Assembly (NCBI RefSeq): GCF_022747945.1
Contig: NZ_JALDST010000001.1
Location: 1,798,001 to 1,862,000 of the forward strand
Origin: Micromonospora sp. R77
Lineage (GTDB): Bacteria > Actinomycetota > Actinomycetes > Mycobacteriales > Micromonosporaceae
Direction of reading: 5' to 3'
Length of the DNA stretch: 64,000 nt
Positions 25,422 through 35,003 of this stretch are shown here, one piece after another. The notes beneath the pieces were generated by a model. The model ran no database searches. It was not told the DNA's origin and saw only the letters and a list, made by a program, of their open reading frames with translations. Every line of letters starts with the position of its first letter. Positions within the stretch are counted from its first letter, which is position 1. A program made the position numbers and the translations under genes.

Positions 25422-27158
25422 TTACTGCTTGACGTAGACGTTGGTCAGCGCGGGGTAGCCGAAGATGCTGGACAGGTAGATCCCGCCCACCTTCGAGCCG
25501 TGCAGATAGAAGCCCTGCTCGACGAAGAGCGGCACCGCCGGCGCCAGCTCCTTCATGATCCGCTGGTCGAGCTTGGCCCACTCCTTGCCCTGCTCGCCGG
25601 CGGGCATGGCGAGCACCCGGTCGAACTCCTTGTTGATCTCGTCGCTGTTGACGTACGAGGTGTTGCTGTTGTTCTCCGCCTTGATGGTGCGGCCGTCGTA
25701 GAGCACCGGCAGGATCGCCGCGCCGCTGGGCCAGTCGGCGGCCCACTGGTCGACGTAGAGGTCGTACGGGTTGTTCTTCTTGCCGACCTCGTCGAGCTTC
25801 GCGTCGGCCGGGATGACCTTCACCGTGATCTTGAAGCCGGCCTTCTCCAGGTTGCCCTTGAGCTGGGTGGCCAGTTCCGGGTACTCGTCGGTCATGCCGA
25901 GGACCAGCTCGGGCGTCTTGCCGGCGAGCGTCTCCTTGGCCTTCTCGACGTTGCCGGTCGGGCCGGCCGGGTAGGCGTCGTACTTCTCGAAGCCGATGGT
26001 CGACGGCGGCATCAGGGTGGTGACGGCCCTGGCCGACGCCTCACCGCCGTACGCCTTGATGACGCCGTCGCGGTCGATGGCGTAGTTCAGCGCCTGCCGC
26101 ACCGCCAGGTCGGTGACCCGCTGGGTGTTGATGCTGAGCCGCCACAGGCTCGGGGTCTGGCCGCGCACCGAACGGTCCTTGAGCGACGCGTCGCCGGTGA
26201 CCCGGGCGACCAGCGAGGCCGGCACGCCGTTCCAGCCGAGCGCCGTCTGGTCGTCGCCGTTGTCGGCCATCACCCGGTTGGCGCCCGCCTCGTCGTCCGG
26301 GCCGAAGGTCCAGACGATCTTGTCGGGGTACGCGTGCCGCACCGGGTCGGTCTTCGGGTCCCAGTTCTCGTTCCGCCCCAGCACCAGCTCGACACCGGCG
26401 GTGTTCTTGGTGATCTTGTACGGCCCGGAGGAGAACGGCTGGTTGTCCAGGTTGACCCCGGTGTCCTTCTCCGGCTTCAGCGGCGCGGTGTACGGCAGCG
26501 AGGCGGCGAACGGCAGGTCGCAGTGCGGCTTGGCGAACTCGAACTTCAGCGTCTTCGCGTCCGGCGTGGTCAGGCCCGGCGGCAGCGAGGTCTTGTTCGC
26601 CTTGAAGTTCCACTTGGTGTCGTACTGCGGGCTGTCGGCGAGCCATTCCTGCAGGTAGGTGGGGCCGCCGGTCAGGTCGGGGTCGAAGGAGCGGGCGATG
26701 CCGTACGCGATCTCCTTGCTGGTGATCGGGCTGCCGTCCTCGAACTTCACCCCGTCCTTGATCTTGAACTCCCAGACCTTGCAGTCCTTGTTGACGTCGG
26801 TGCCCGGGGTCTCGGCCAGGTCGCCGACCAGGGTCACCTTGCCGGAGCCGTCGTCCTTGAAGGTGGTCAGGAAGCGGGCGTACAGCGGCGCGTTCATCAG
26901 GCCGGCGAACGAATAGACCCGCTGCGGGTCGTTGTGCGAGATCTTGGTCTCCCGGATGATCCGGAAGGTTCCGCCCTTGGCGGCGCCCGGAACCTCGGCG
27001 GCCGGGCCCATCGACTCCTTCGGGTCGGTGGCGATCGAACCGCTCTGCACCCGGTCGGCGTCGTTACCGCCGTCGGTGCCCTTGTTCTCGCTGCACGCCC
27101 CCATCACCGCGAGCAGTGCGAGCGCTCCGCCGGCGGCGGCTGCCCTCTTCAGGCGCAT
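25422..27158 (-). CDS. Oligopeptide ABC transporter, substrate-binding lipoprotein
   Basis: A 578-residue SBP family 5 (OppA/DppA-like) protein. Residues 1-21 are a lipoprotein signal ending LLAVMGAC with Cys22 as the lipidation site. The domain contains the family signature around EFKIKDGVKFEDGSPIT. It captures peptides outside the membrane and feeds the permease. The gene comes last in a D-F-C-B-A operon. A 107-nt gap before it with GGAGGAG and an AT-rich palindrome suggests extra expression of its own. It could bind peptides, nickel or other solutes; peptides are most likely. Confidence 0.9.
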   Translation of the reverse strand: MRLKRAAAAGGALALLAVMGACSENKGTDGGNDADRVQSGSIATDPKESMGPAAEVPGAAKGGTFRIIRETKISHNDPQRVYSFAGLMNAPLYARFLTTFKDDGSGKVTLVGDLAETPGTDVNKDCKVWEFKIKDGVKFEDGSPITSKEIAYGIARSFDPDLTGGPTYLQEWLADSPQYDTKWNFKANKTSLPPGLTTPDAKTLKFEFAKPHCDLPFAASLPYTAPLKPEKDTGVNLDNQPFSSGPYKITKNTAGVELVLGRNENWDPKTDPVRHAYPDKIVWTFGPDDEAGANRVMADNGDDQTALGWNGVPASLVARVTGDASLKDRSVRGQTPSLWRLSINTQRVTDLAVRQALNYAIDRDGVIKAYGGEASARAVTTLMPPSTIGFEKYDAYPAGPTGNVEKAKETLAGKTPELVLGMTDEYPELATQLKGNLEKAGFKITVKVIPADAKLDEVGKKNNPYDLYVDQWAADWPSGAAILPVLYDGRTIKAENNSNTSYVNSDEINKEFDRVLAMPAGEQGKEWAKLDQRIMKELAPAVPLFVEQGFYLHGSKVGGIYLSSIFGYPALTNVYVKQ

Positions 27159-27195
27159 CTGCGCCCTCCTCCCCTATCCGGGCCTCGTCAGACGA

Positions 27196-27210
27196 CGTAG
27201 GAAAACTACG
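27196..27210 (-). promoter_or_regulatory. Short palindrome upstream of oppA
   Basis: CGTAG (27196-27200) and CTACG (27206-27210) flank GAAAA in an AT-richer 107-nt gap. It might be an operator or processing site for separate oppA expression. Confidence 0.3.
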
Positions 27211-27265
27211 GTTTGTGTAACAGAAGGCGGCGGATTTCTCCATGGCCTGCCGGGGTGCCGTTGCG

Positions 27266-28264
27266 CTATCGCAACCGGACCCGCGGGTCGATGGCCGCAT
27301 AGAGGACGTCCACCACGATGTTGGCGACCACGATGAAGACCGCCGAGATCAGCACGGTGGCCATGACGGTCGGCAGGTCGCCTCCCTTGACCGCGTCGAC
27401 GGCGGTCCGGCCGAGCCCCTGGATGCCGAAGGTGGTCTCGGTGATGACCGTGCCGCCGAGCGCGCTGCCCACGTCGAGACCGGCGATGGTGACGATCGGG
27501 GTGATCGCCGCGCGCAGCGCGTGCCGCCCGTACACCTTGGGTTTGGCCAGGCCCTTGGCCCGCGCGGTCCGGACGAAGTCCTCCGACAGCGTCTCCAGCA
27601 TCTGCGCCCGGGACAGCCGGGCATAGATCGCGGAGAAGAGGAAGGCCAGCGACACCCAGGCGAGCACCAGCCCGCTCGCCCACTTCACCGGATCGTCGAA
27701 GATGGACGTGTAGCCCGGCGTCGGCGTGATCCGCAGGTTGTACGTGAAGATCAGCAGCAGCACCGCGCCGACGAAGTAGAGCTGCATGGAGGCGCCGGTC
27801 AGTGAGAAGCCGATCGCCAGCCGGTCCAGCACCGTCCCCCGCCGCAACGCCGAGATCATGCCCAGCCCGACGCCGAGCGCCAGCCACAGCACCGCCGCCG
27901 GGATGACGATGCTCAGCGTCACCGGCAGCACCCGGAGCATGGTGTCGGTGACCGCCTCGCTGTTGACGTACGAGTAGCCGAGGCAGGGGGCGTCACACCG
28001 GCCGCCCTGGGAGCTGCCCAGGTCCCGGCCGGTGACGATGCCCTTCATGTAGTTGGCGTACTGCTCCGGCAGCGGGTCGCGCAGGCCCAGCTCCACGCGG
28101 ACCCGTTCCAGCCGCTCGGCGTTGCAGTTCTTCGGGCACATGCCGCTGACCGGGTCGCGGGGCAGGCCGAAGAACATCAGGAAACTGAGCACGCTCACCG
28201 CGAAGAGGGTGAGCACGGCGGTCAGCAGCCGCCGTACCAGGAAACGGGTCATCAGGCTCCACAC
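27266..28264 (-). CDS. Oligopeptide ABC transporter permease (OppB-like)
   Basis: A 332-residue inner-membrane permease with an N-terminal helix followed by a long extracytoplasmic loop and five further helices, as in OppB/DppB. The cytoplasmic EAA loop is visible as DFVRTARAKGLAKPKVYGRHALRAA near 222-246. The loop carries four cysteines (CPKNC and RCDAPC). GTG 28264 begins 2 nt after the oppC stop, so translation is tightly linked. An internal ATG 28252 is possible. Confidence 0.9.
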   Translation of the reverse strand: MWSLMTRFLVRRLLTAVLTLFAVSVLSFLMFFGLPRDPVSGMCPKNCNAERLERVRVELGLRDPLPEQYANYMKGIVTGRDLGSSQGGRCDAPCLGYSYVNSEAVTDTMLRVLPVTLSIVIPAAVLWLALGVGLGMISALRRGTVLDRLAIGFSLTGASMQLYFVGAVLLLIFTYNLRITPTPGYTSIFDDPVKWASGLVLAWVSLAFLFSAIYARLSRAQMLETLSEDFVRTARAKGLAKPKVYGRHALRAAITPIVTIAGLDVGSALGGTVITETTFGIQGLGRTAVDAVKGGDLPTVMATVLISAVFIVVANIVVDVLYAAIDPRVRLR

Positions 28265-28266
28265 CC

Positions 28267-29274
28267 CTACCGGGACGACTTCGGGTCGAGCGCGTCTCGC
28301 AGCGCGTCGCCGAGCAGGTTGAAGGCGAGCACGAGAAGGAAGATCGTGACGCCGGGGAAGAAGACGTACGCCGGATCGGTCTGCAGGTACGGGATGCTCT
28401 GGAAGATCATCCGGCCGAAGTCGGCGGTGGGTTCGAGGATGCCGATGCCGAGGAACGACAGCGCCGCCTCGCCGGTGATGTACTGCGGCACGGCCAGCGA
28501 GAAGGCGACCAGGATCGGGGCCCAGAGGTTCGGCAGGAGCTGCCGGAAGAGCATGTGCCCCAGCCCGGCGCCGCTGGCCCGGGCCGCCTCGACGAACTCC
28601 CGTTCGCGCAGGGAGATGACCTGACCACGGACCAGCCGGGCGGTGCTGGTCCAGCCGAACGCGGCGAAGACGCCGATCAGCACGGCCACCTGGAACGTCG
28701 CCGGCACCTCGTCGCGCGGGCCGTAGAACCGCAGTGCCACGGTGGGCACCACGGCCAGGGCGAAGATGAGGAACGGCAGGGCCAGCGCCACGTCGGTGAT
28801 CCAGCTGATCACCGCGTCCACGACCCCGCCGAGGAAGCCGGCGACGATGCCGGCGACCACGCCGATCGTGGTGGTGACCAGCGCGGCGGCGAACGCGATG
28901 AACAGCGACGTCCGCATGCCGTAGACCATCCGGATGAAGATGTCCCGACCCAGCCGCGGTTCGAGGCCGAACCAGTGGTCGCCGGTGATGCCACCGACGT
29001 AGCCCAGCGGCATGCTGTTGCCGTCGAGCAGATGGGAGAACTGCTCGTTCGGGCCGACACCGTAGAGCCGGGAGACCAGCGGCGCGGCCAACGCCAGCAC
29101 GATGAAGAAGACCAGCACCGCGCCGCTGACCACGGCGGTCCGGTCACGGCGCAGCCGGGCCCAGGCGAGCTGCCCGGGCGACCGGCCGACGAACGCCTTC
29201 TCGGCGGGCGCGACGGGGTCGGCGGCCGGCTCGATCTCGGCCCGCGCCGCACCCTCCACCGGGGACAGGCTCAC
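28267..29274 (-). CDS. Oligopeptide ABC transporter permease (OppC-like)
   Basis: A 335-residue permease with a cytoplasmic N-terminal tail of about 45 residues, a first helix (AVVSGAVLVFFIVLALAAPL), an extracytoplasmic loop and further helices. The EAA loop reads REFVEAARASGAGLGHMLFRQLLPN. It pairs with the OppB-like permease. GTG 29274 follows AGGAGG by 5 nt; the stop TAG is at 28267-28269. Confidence 0.9.
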   Translation of the reverse strand: MSLSPVEGAARAEIEPAADPVAPAEKAFVGRSPGQLAWARLRRDRTAVVSGAVLVFFIVLALAAPLVSRLYGVGPNEQFSHLLDGNSMPLGYVGGITGDHWFGLEPRLGRDIFIRMVYGMRTSLFIAFAAALVTTTIGVVAGIVAGFLGGVVDAVISWITDVALALPFLIFALAVVPTVALRFYGPRDEVPATFQVAVLIGVFAAFGWTSTARLVRGQVISLREREFVEAARASGAGLGHMLFRQLLPNLWAPILVAFSLAVPQYITGEAALSFLGIGILEPTADFGRMIFQSIPYLQTDPAYVFFPGVTIFLLVLAFNLLGDALRDALDPKSSR

Positions 29275-29285
29275 TGTGCCTCCTG

Positions 29286-29333
29286 AGTTCGCGACTGCGG
29301 GGCTCGCAAAACCGGCTCACTCCTCGCGCTCAC
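29286..29333 (-). repeat. Gene-junction repeat, copy 2 (oppF/oppC)
   Basis: On the minus strand this reads TGAGCGCGAGGAGTGAGC, a short spacer, then GCGAGCCCCGCAGTCGCGAAC. It supplies the TGA stop of oppF and fills most of the 55-nt gap to oppC. It closely matches the adnA/adnB junction. Confidence 0.65.
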
Positions 29334-30370
29334 GGCGCCACCTCCACGTTCTCGCTGGTGACGACGCCGATCGGGCCGGCCTCCGGGAAGTGGCAGGCGG
29401 TCGACTGCCGGCCGCCGTCGCGGGCGACCAGCGCCGGCTCCTCCGTCGCGCACCGCTCCTGGGCCTTCCAGCAGCGGGTACGGAAGCGGCAGCCAGACGG
29501 CGGGTCGAGCGGGGTGGGCACGTCGCCGGTCAGCCGGATACGACCGGCCGGCCCGAGCGTGGTGACGTCGGGGATGGCGGAGAGCAGGGCCCGGGTGTAC
29601 GGATGCTGAGGGCGCTGGTAGATGTCGTCCCGGTCGCCGATCTCGACGATCTTCCCGAGGTACATGACCGCGACGCGGTGGCAGAAGTGCCGGACCACGG
29701 CGAGGTCGTGGGCGATGAACACGAAGGCCAGGTCGAGGTCGCGTTGCAGGTCGCGCAGCAGGTTGATGACCTGGGCCTGGATGGAGACGTCGAGGGCGGA
29801 GACGGGTTCGTCGGCCACGATGAGCTTCGGCCGCAGGGCGAGCGCGCGGGCGATGCCGATGCGTTGCCGCTGCCCGCCGGAGAACTCGTGCGGATAGCGG
29901 TTGTAGTGCTCCGGGTTCAGGCCGACCAGTTCGAGCAGTTCCTGCACGCGCTGCTTAACCCCACCGGGCGGGGTGATGTCGTTGACCTGCAGGGGCATGG
30001 CCACGATCCGGCCGACGGTGTGGCGGGGGTTCAGCGACGCGTACGGGTCCTGGAAGATGATCTGCAGGTCCTGCCGCAGCGGCCGCAACTCGCCCCGGCG
30101 GGCGTGGGTGATGTCCCGACCGGCGAACTCGATGCTCCCGGCGGTGGGCTCCAGCAGCCGTACCAGCATCCGCCCGGTGGTGGTCTTGCCGCAGCCGGAC
30201 TCGCCGACCAGCCCGAGGGTCTCCCCCGGCCGGACGTCGAAGTCCAGCCCGTCCACCGCCCGCACCGCTCCGGTCGCCCGGAACCCGTTGCGCACCGGGA
30301 AGTGCTTGGTCAGGCCCCGTACCTTCAGCAGCGGCTCGCCGTCCGACGGCGGGGTGTTCGGGTCACTCAT
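29330..30370 (-). CDS. Oligopeptide ABC transporter ATPase (OppF-like)
   Basis: A 346-residue ATPase. Walker A GESGCGKT (56-63), signature FSGGQRQR and Walker [13 protein letters not shown] are intact. The C-terminal oligopeptide domain keeps four cysteines ([15 protein letters not shown] and ACHF), a pattern that can bind an iron-sulfur cluster in some actinobacterial Opp ATPases. ATG 30370 overlaps the oppD stop as ATGA. It powers peptide import with the OppD-like subunit. Its stop codon is part of a dispersed junction repeat. Confidence 0.92.
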   Translation of the reverse strand: MSDPNTPPSDGEPLLKVRGLTKHFPVRNGFRATGAVRAVDGLDFDVRPGETLGLVGESGCGKTTTGRMLVRLLEPTAGSIEFAGRDITHARRGELRPLRQDLQIIFQDPYASLNPRHTVGRIVAMPLQVNDITPPGGVKQRVQELLELVGLNPEHYNRYPHEFSGGQRQRIGIARALALRPKLIVADEPVSALDVSIQAQVINLLRDLQRDLDLAFVFIAHDLAVVRHFCHRVAVMYLGKIVEIGDRDDIYQRPQHPYTRALLSAIPDVTTLGPAGRIRLTGDVPTPLDPPSGCRFRTRCWKAQERCATEEPALVARDGGRQSTACHFPEAGPIGVVTSENVEVAP

Positions 30371-31470
30371 CGGGCGACTCCCACCTGGGCGACGTCCTCC
30401 TGATAGAGGCGGATGCGCTCGTCCGCCGGCAGGTGGCAGGCCACCAGGTGGCCCTCCTCGCCGGCCGGGCGCAGCTGCGGCACTTCGGTGCGGGAGCGGT
30501 CGCCGTTGCGGCCGGCGTACCGGCAGCGCGGGTGGAACGCGCACCCCGACGGCAGGTTGATCAGCGACGGCGGGTTGCCCGCGATCGGGACCAGGTCCGC
30601 GTCCGCGTCACCCCGCAACGACGGCACGCTCGACAACAACCCCCAGGTGTACGGATGCTGCGGTCGCCGCAGCACCTGCGCCACGCTCCCGTGCTCCACC
30701 GCCCGGCCGCCGTACATCACCAGCACGTCGTCGGCCACCTGGGACACCACGCCCAGGTCGTGCGTGATCAGGATGATCGCCGAGCGGAACTCGGCCTGCA
30801 GGTCCGCCAGCAGGTCCAGGATCTGCGCCTGCACCGTCACGTCCAGCGCGGTGGTCGGCTCGTCCGCGATCACCAGATCCGGGTCGTTGACCAGCGCCAT
30901 CGCGATCATCGCCCGCTGCCGCATCCCGCCGGAGAACTCGTGCGGGTACTGGTCGAACCGCCGGCCCGGCTGCGGGATGCCGACCCGACCCAGCATGTCG
31001 ACGGCCCGACCGCGGGCCTCCCGCCGGCCGGCCCCCGGATGGTGCACCCGGTACGCCTCGACGATCTGCCGACCGACCGTGTAGTACGGGTGCAGCGCGG
31101 ACAACGGGTCCTGGAAGATCATCGACATGTCCCGGCCGCGCAGCCGGCGTACCTCCTCCTCGGGCAGGCCGACCAGCTGACGGCCGCCGACGACGATCTC
31201 GCCGGTGACGGTGGCCCGCCTGGTGTCGTGCAGGCCCAGGACGGCCAGCGAGGTGACACTCTTGCCGGAGCCCGACTCACCCACGATGCCCAGCGTCCGA
31301 CCGCGCTCGACGGCGAAGGAGACCCCGTCCACCGCGCGGACCACGCCGTCCTCGGTGTCGAACCGCACCCGCAGGTCGCTCACCCGCAGGTAGGGCCCCT
31401 CGCCGGAGCGTTGCTCCGGCACGGCGGGGCGGTCCGGTTCCCCGGACGGCGACGATTCCGAGCTGCCCAC
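30367..31470 (-). CDS. Oligopeptide ABC transporter ATPase (OppD-like)
   Basis: A 367-residue ATPase and the first gene of the operon. Walker A GESGSGKS (64-71), signature FSGGMRQR and Walker [13 protein letters not shown] are intact. The C-terminal segment keeps GCAFHPRC and ACHL but has glycine where a third cysteine is usual (RYAGRNGDR), so only three of four cluster ligands remain. GTG 31470 follows GGGAGG by 5 nt. The region upstream (31485-31540) is AT-rich and contains TAGGTT, a possible -10, on the minus strand. Confidence 0.91.
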   Translation of the reverse strand: MGSSESSPSGEPDRPAVPEQRSGEGPYLRVSDLRVRFDTEDGVVRAVDGVSFAVERGRTLGIVGESGSGKSVTSLAVLGLHDTRRATVTGEIVVGGRQLVGLPEEEVRRLRGRDMSMIFQDPLSALHPYYTVGRQIVEAYRVHHPGAGRREARGRAVDMLGRVGIPQPGRRFDQYPHEFSGGMRQRAMIAMALVNDPDLVIADEPTTALDVTVQAQILDLLADLQAEFRSAIILITHDLGVVSQVADDVLVMYGGRAVEHGSVAQVLRRPQHPYTWGLLSSVPSLRGDADADLVPIAGNPPSLINLPSGCAFHPRCRYAGRNGDRSRTEVPQLRPAGEEGHLVACHLPADERIRLYQEDVAQVGVAR

Positions 31471-31689
31471 GACCGCCTCCCTCAGTGTTGAAGAGAACCT
31501 ACAACAAAGTTCTGAGGGCGAAAATAAGCTACATCCGCGGTCGTGTCAGCGGCCCCAGCGTAACGACTGGGTTTCACGGCTGCACGGGCTCGCCTGGACA
31601 CCCACCCGCATCGATGTCTGGACACGCCGGTGCGGGCGACGCTTCGACCGGAGGACCTCGTCCCCTGACGGACGTCGCGGCGACGTGAC

Positions 31690-31725
31690 GGAGGGCGAGC
31701 GGCCGACGGTGGCGGCTCGCCCTCC
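31690..31725 (-). terminator. Hairpin after the secreted protein gene
   Basis: GGAGGGCGAGC (31690-31700) and GCTCGCCCTCC (31715-31725) form a perfect 11-bp stem with a 14-nt loop, 8 nt past the stop codon. The remaining 31526-31689 shows no gene. Confidence 0.65.
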
Positions 31726-31733
31726 GCGTCGAC

Positions 31734-33359
31734 TCAGCCCTCGGTGACGGTGAGGACCACCGGCCCACCGGGCAGCGGCTGGCTGTCCTGGCGGTCCGGC
31801 ATGTTCCACGCGCTGGTCTTGCGGGCGGCGTCACCCAGCACGAAGCCCACCGTGTAGCTGCCCACCGGCAGACCGTCCCAGGGCAGGTAGAGCCAGTGGG
31901 TCACGGTGCCGTCGGCGGCCTGGCTGGCGCCGCCACCCGACTGGGACACCACCTTGCCGTCGGCGTCGTAGAGGTAGACGTCGAGGCTCTGGATCGGTGC
32001 CACCTGCACCTGCGTCGAGATGGTGAGCTTGACCGAACTCTGCCCCACCTCGCTCGCCGGCACCGACGACGGGTCAAGCGTCGCGCCGAGCGCCACCGGC
32101 GGGTTGACGCTCGGCACCCGGGTGATGGTCAGCCCGGGATCGGGCGCGCCGTAGGCGTTGCCGTACAGCGCGATGTTGCCGGCCCCGTCGACGACCACGA
32201 TGCCGTCGACCTCGCACTTCTCGGTCTGCCGGTAGACCATGACCCGCACGGCGACCCGGCCGTCGACCCTGGTGGTCGGGTTGCCCCACTGCTGGCAACC
32301 GTTCATGACGAAGTCGACGTACACCGCCGAGACGCCCTTCTGGGCGCCGGTGACCGCCATGCTGAGCTCCGTGGGCACCGCGTCCTGCCAGTTGTTCACC
32401 GGGTTCGGGTCGACCGTGAAGTCACTCGCCTGCACCGTCGAGTTGGCCGTGGTGGTGATCGAGGGCGCGGTCGGGTTCTTGTAGGTGGCCGTGCCGCCGG
32501 CGTTGTTCCGCAGCACCAGCGCCGCCAGCCGCCAGTTGCCCGGAGCCGCGTCGGCCGGCAGCGTGACGGCGACCGTGCACTGCATGTACACGCCGTCCTG
32601 CTCACCGCTGGTGGACTGCCCGCACCGGTAGCCGGTGCTGTATTCGTCGCGGTCCCAGGTGACCGGGGCGGTGACGCTCGCGCCGCCCGGCCCGGCCAGC
32701 CGGATGGTGCCCTTCCAGAAGCCGGACTCGCCGTCCTGCACGGTGAAGTCGTAGATCACGGTGGCCGGGTCGGTGCCGACGTAGAAGTAGGGCTTGCGCG
32801 AGTTGGCCAGGCCGATCGACTGCACGGTCGGCCCCGACGAGTCGACCAGGGTCTGCGCCGTGAAGCGGTAGCCGAACGGCTGGAGCCGGGTGCCGGACAC
32901 GCTCACCGCGAGGTCGCCGGAGGCGATCGTGACCCGGGTGACCTCCCAGATCGCGGTGGCCGCGTCGGCGTACCGCCGCACCGGCAGGTAGAAGGAATAG
33001 GTGGACTCCTGCGGCGTGCCGGACTCGTACGCGGCGCCGCTGCAGCAGCTCTCCTGGAACCGGTAGTCCGCGGTCCAGTCGTGGCCGACCAGCTCGCCGG
33101 TCACCGTGCTGCGCATCCGCATGGTCACGGTGCCGTGGACCGAGTCGGCGTCCTGGTCGGTGTTGGTGACGGTCCAGGTGAGCTTGTTCGCCGCGTACCC
33201 GCCGGTCACGTCCACCGTGGAGTTTTCGAAGGCGAGCGCGGTGAGGGCGAGTCGTGGGGTTGCCGCGTGCGCGGCGGTGGCACCGGACACGGTCGCGGCG
33301 ACCATGACGGCGAGCGTCAACGCGCCACGGAGTACCCGGCGCGCGAAAGTGACAGACAT
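31734..33359 (-). CDS. Secreted hypothetical protein
   Basis: A 541-residue exported protein. Residues 1-33 are a Sec-type signal (RRVLRGALTLAVMVAATVSG, cleavage after AHA). The mature part is rich in Thr, Val, Gly and Asp and looks like several beta-sandwich (Ig-like) domains, for example LTWTVTNTDQDADSVHG and VGSYTVGFVLGDAARKTSAW. Seven or so cysteines may form disulfides. No enzyme motif is seen; an adhesin or cell-wall role is possible. It is single, with its own terminator. ATG 33359 is close to an AT-rich patch (TGATAAAAAC) that may be its -10. Confidence 0.8.
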   Translation of the reverse strand: MSVTFARRVLRGALTLAVMVAATVSGATAAHAATPRLALTALAFENSTVDVTGGYAANKLTWTVTNTDQDADSVHGTVTMRMRSTVTGELVGHDWTADYRFQESCCSGAAYESGTPQESTYSFYLPVRRYADAATAIWEVTRVTIASGDLAVSVSGTRLQPFGYRFTAQTLVDSSGPTVQSIGLANSRKPYFYVGTDPATVIYDFTVQDGESGFWKGTIRLAGPGGASVTAPVTWDRDEYSTGYRCGQSTSGEQDGVYMQCTVAVTLPADAAPGNWRLAALVLRNNAGGTATYKNPTAPSITTTANSTVQASDFTVDPNPVNNWQDAVPTELSMAVTGAQKGVSAVYVDFVMNGCQQWGNPTTRVDGRVAVRVMVYRQTEKCEVDGIVVVDGAGNIALYGNAYGAPDPGLTITRVPSVNPPVALGATLDPSSVPASEVGQSSVKLTISTQVQVAPIQSLDVYLYDADGKVVSQSGGGASQAADGTVTHWLYLPWDGLPVGSYTVGFVLGDAARKTSAWNMPDRQDSQPLPGGPVVLTVTEG

Positions 33360-33511
33360 GAAGGGTTTTTATCAGTGGACCACGTTTCCGGCTGCCCCGT
33401 TTCCGGGCCGGCCGGCATCGGGTGCGTCACGTTGCGACCGGGTGCGGTGCCGGGCCGGGATCGTGCCGACACGACCGACGGATGTCGGTGGGCTCGCCTA
33501 GGGTCGGTGGC

Positions 33512-34948
33512 ATGAGCGAGTTCGATGCGGCGGGTGCCGCCGTGCAGGCCGCCCTCGACGCCGGTGCCCGCTATGCGGACGCCCGGGTGATGCACCGCCG
33601 CTACGAGTCGATGTCCGCCCGCAACGGCGACATCGAGGAGCTGACCCAGGACGAGAGCATCGGGCTGGGTGTCCGCGCGCTGGTCGGGTCGAGCTGGGGC
33701 TTCCACGCCGTACCGGAACTGTCGGACGCCGCGGCCCGCGACGCCGGTCGGCGCGCCGCGCGGATCGCCGCCGCGAGCGCGCGGGTCCCCGGCCCGCCGA
33801 TCGACCTGGTCGCGGTGGAGCCGACCGTGGCGAGCTGGTCCTCCGGCTGCGACGTCGATCCGCTCGGGGTGCCCCTGTCCGACAAGGGCGACCTGCTGGT
33901 CCGGGCCACCGGCACGATGCGGGAGCACGGCGCCGACCTGGCCGAGGGGCTCTACCAGATCTGGGACACCGCCAAGTGGTTCGTCTCCAGCGAGGGGCAC
34001 CGGATCGACCAGCGGATCCGGGAGTGCGGCGGCGGCATCTCGGCCACCTCGATCGGCGACGGCGAGACCCAACGCCGCTCCTATCCGAGTTATCGCGGGC
34101 AGTACGGCACCACCGGCTGGGAGCTGGTCACCTCGCTCGACCTGGTGGGGCACGCCGCGCGGATCGCCGAGGAGTCCCGCGCGCTGCTCACCGCGCCCGA
34201 GTGCCCGGCCGGGGAGACCGACCTGATCCTCGGCGGCGAGCAGCTCGCCCTGCAGATCCACGAGTCGGTCGGGCACGCCATCGAGCTGGACCGGATCCTG
34301 GGTTGGGAGGCCGCCTTCGCCGGCACGTCCTGGCTCGACCTGGCCCAGCTCGGGTCGCTGCGTTACGGCTCCGAGCTGATGAACGTCACCATCGACCCGA
34401 CCATCCCCGGCGCACTCGGCAGCTTCGGCTTCGACGACGAGGGCTCCCCGGCGGTCAGGCGGGACGCGGTCCGCGAGGGGCGGTGGGTGGGTGTGCTCGC
34501 CGGCCGGGACTCGGCCGCCGTCGCCGGTCTGGGTTACGGCGGCAGCGTACGCGCGGACGGCTGGGCCCGGCTGCCGATGGTGCGGATGACCAACGTGGGC
34601 CTGGAACCCGGCCCGCACACCCTCGACGAGATCATCGCGGCCACCGACGACGGGGTGCTGATGGACGTCAACCGCTCCTGGTCGATCGACGACAAGCGGC
34701 TCAACTTCCAGTTCGGCTGCGAGGTCGGCTGGGAGGTCAAGAACGGCCGGCGCGGGCGGATGCTGCGCAACCCCACCTACACCGGGATCGGCCCGCTCTT
34801 CTGGCGCTCGATGGACATGCTCTCCGGCGAGATCGTCCCGTGGGGGACGCCGAACTGCGGCAAGGGCCAACCGGGCCAGATCGGCCACACCGGCCATCCG
34901 TCCGCGCCGGCCCGCTTCCGCAACGTCCGAGTGGGGGTACGCGCATGA
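33512..34948 (+). CDS. tldD: TldD-family metalloprotease subunit
   Basis: A 478-residue TldD/PmbA protein with the HExxxH zinc motif as IHESVGHAIELDR near residues 248-260. With its partner TldE it forms a heterodimeric peptidase that degrades unfolded peptides and matures modified peptides such as microcins. ATG 33512 is supported by TAGGGT ending exactly 7 nt before it. The partner gene follows after 55 nt. The C-terminus contains PTYTGIGPLFWRSMDML, typical of the family. Confidence 0.94.
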   Translation: MSEFDAAGAAVQAALDAGARYADARVMHRRYESMSARNGDIEELTQDESIGLGVRALVGSSWGFHAVPELSDAAARDAGRRAARIAAASARVPGPPIDLVAVEPTVASWSSGCDVDPLGVPLSDKGDLLVRATGTMREHGADLAEGLYQIWDTAKWFVSSEGHRIDQRIRECGGGISATSIGDGETQRRSYPSYRGQYGTTGWELVTSLDLVGHAARIAEESRALLTAPECPAGETDLILGGEQLALQIHESVGHAIELDRILGWEAAFAGTSWLDLAQLGSLRYGSELMNVTIDPTIPGALGSFGFDDEGSPAVRRDAVREGRWVGVLAGRDSAAVAGLGYGGSVRADGWARLPMVRMTNVGLEPGPHTLDEIIAATDDGVLMDVNRSWSIDDKRLNFQFGCEVGWEVKNGRRGRMLRNPTYTGIGPLFWRSMDMLSGEIVPWGTPNCGKGQPGQIGHTGHPSAPARFRNVRVGVRA

Positions 34949-34978
34949 GCGCGAGGGATGCGGCGGAGCGGAACCCCG
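34946..34978 (+). repeat. Gene-junction repeat, copy 3 (tldD/tldE, degraded)
   Basis: TGAGCGCGAG at the tldD stop, followed 20 nt later by ACCCCGCAGCCGCGAAC, matches the ends of the repeats at 4343 and 29286. It again supplies the TGA stop of the upstream gene; the middle differs. Confidence 0.5.
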
Positions 34979-35003
34979 CAGCCGCGAACGGAAGGGTCGC
35001 GGC

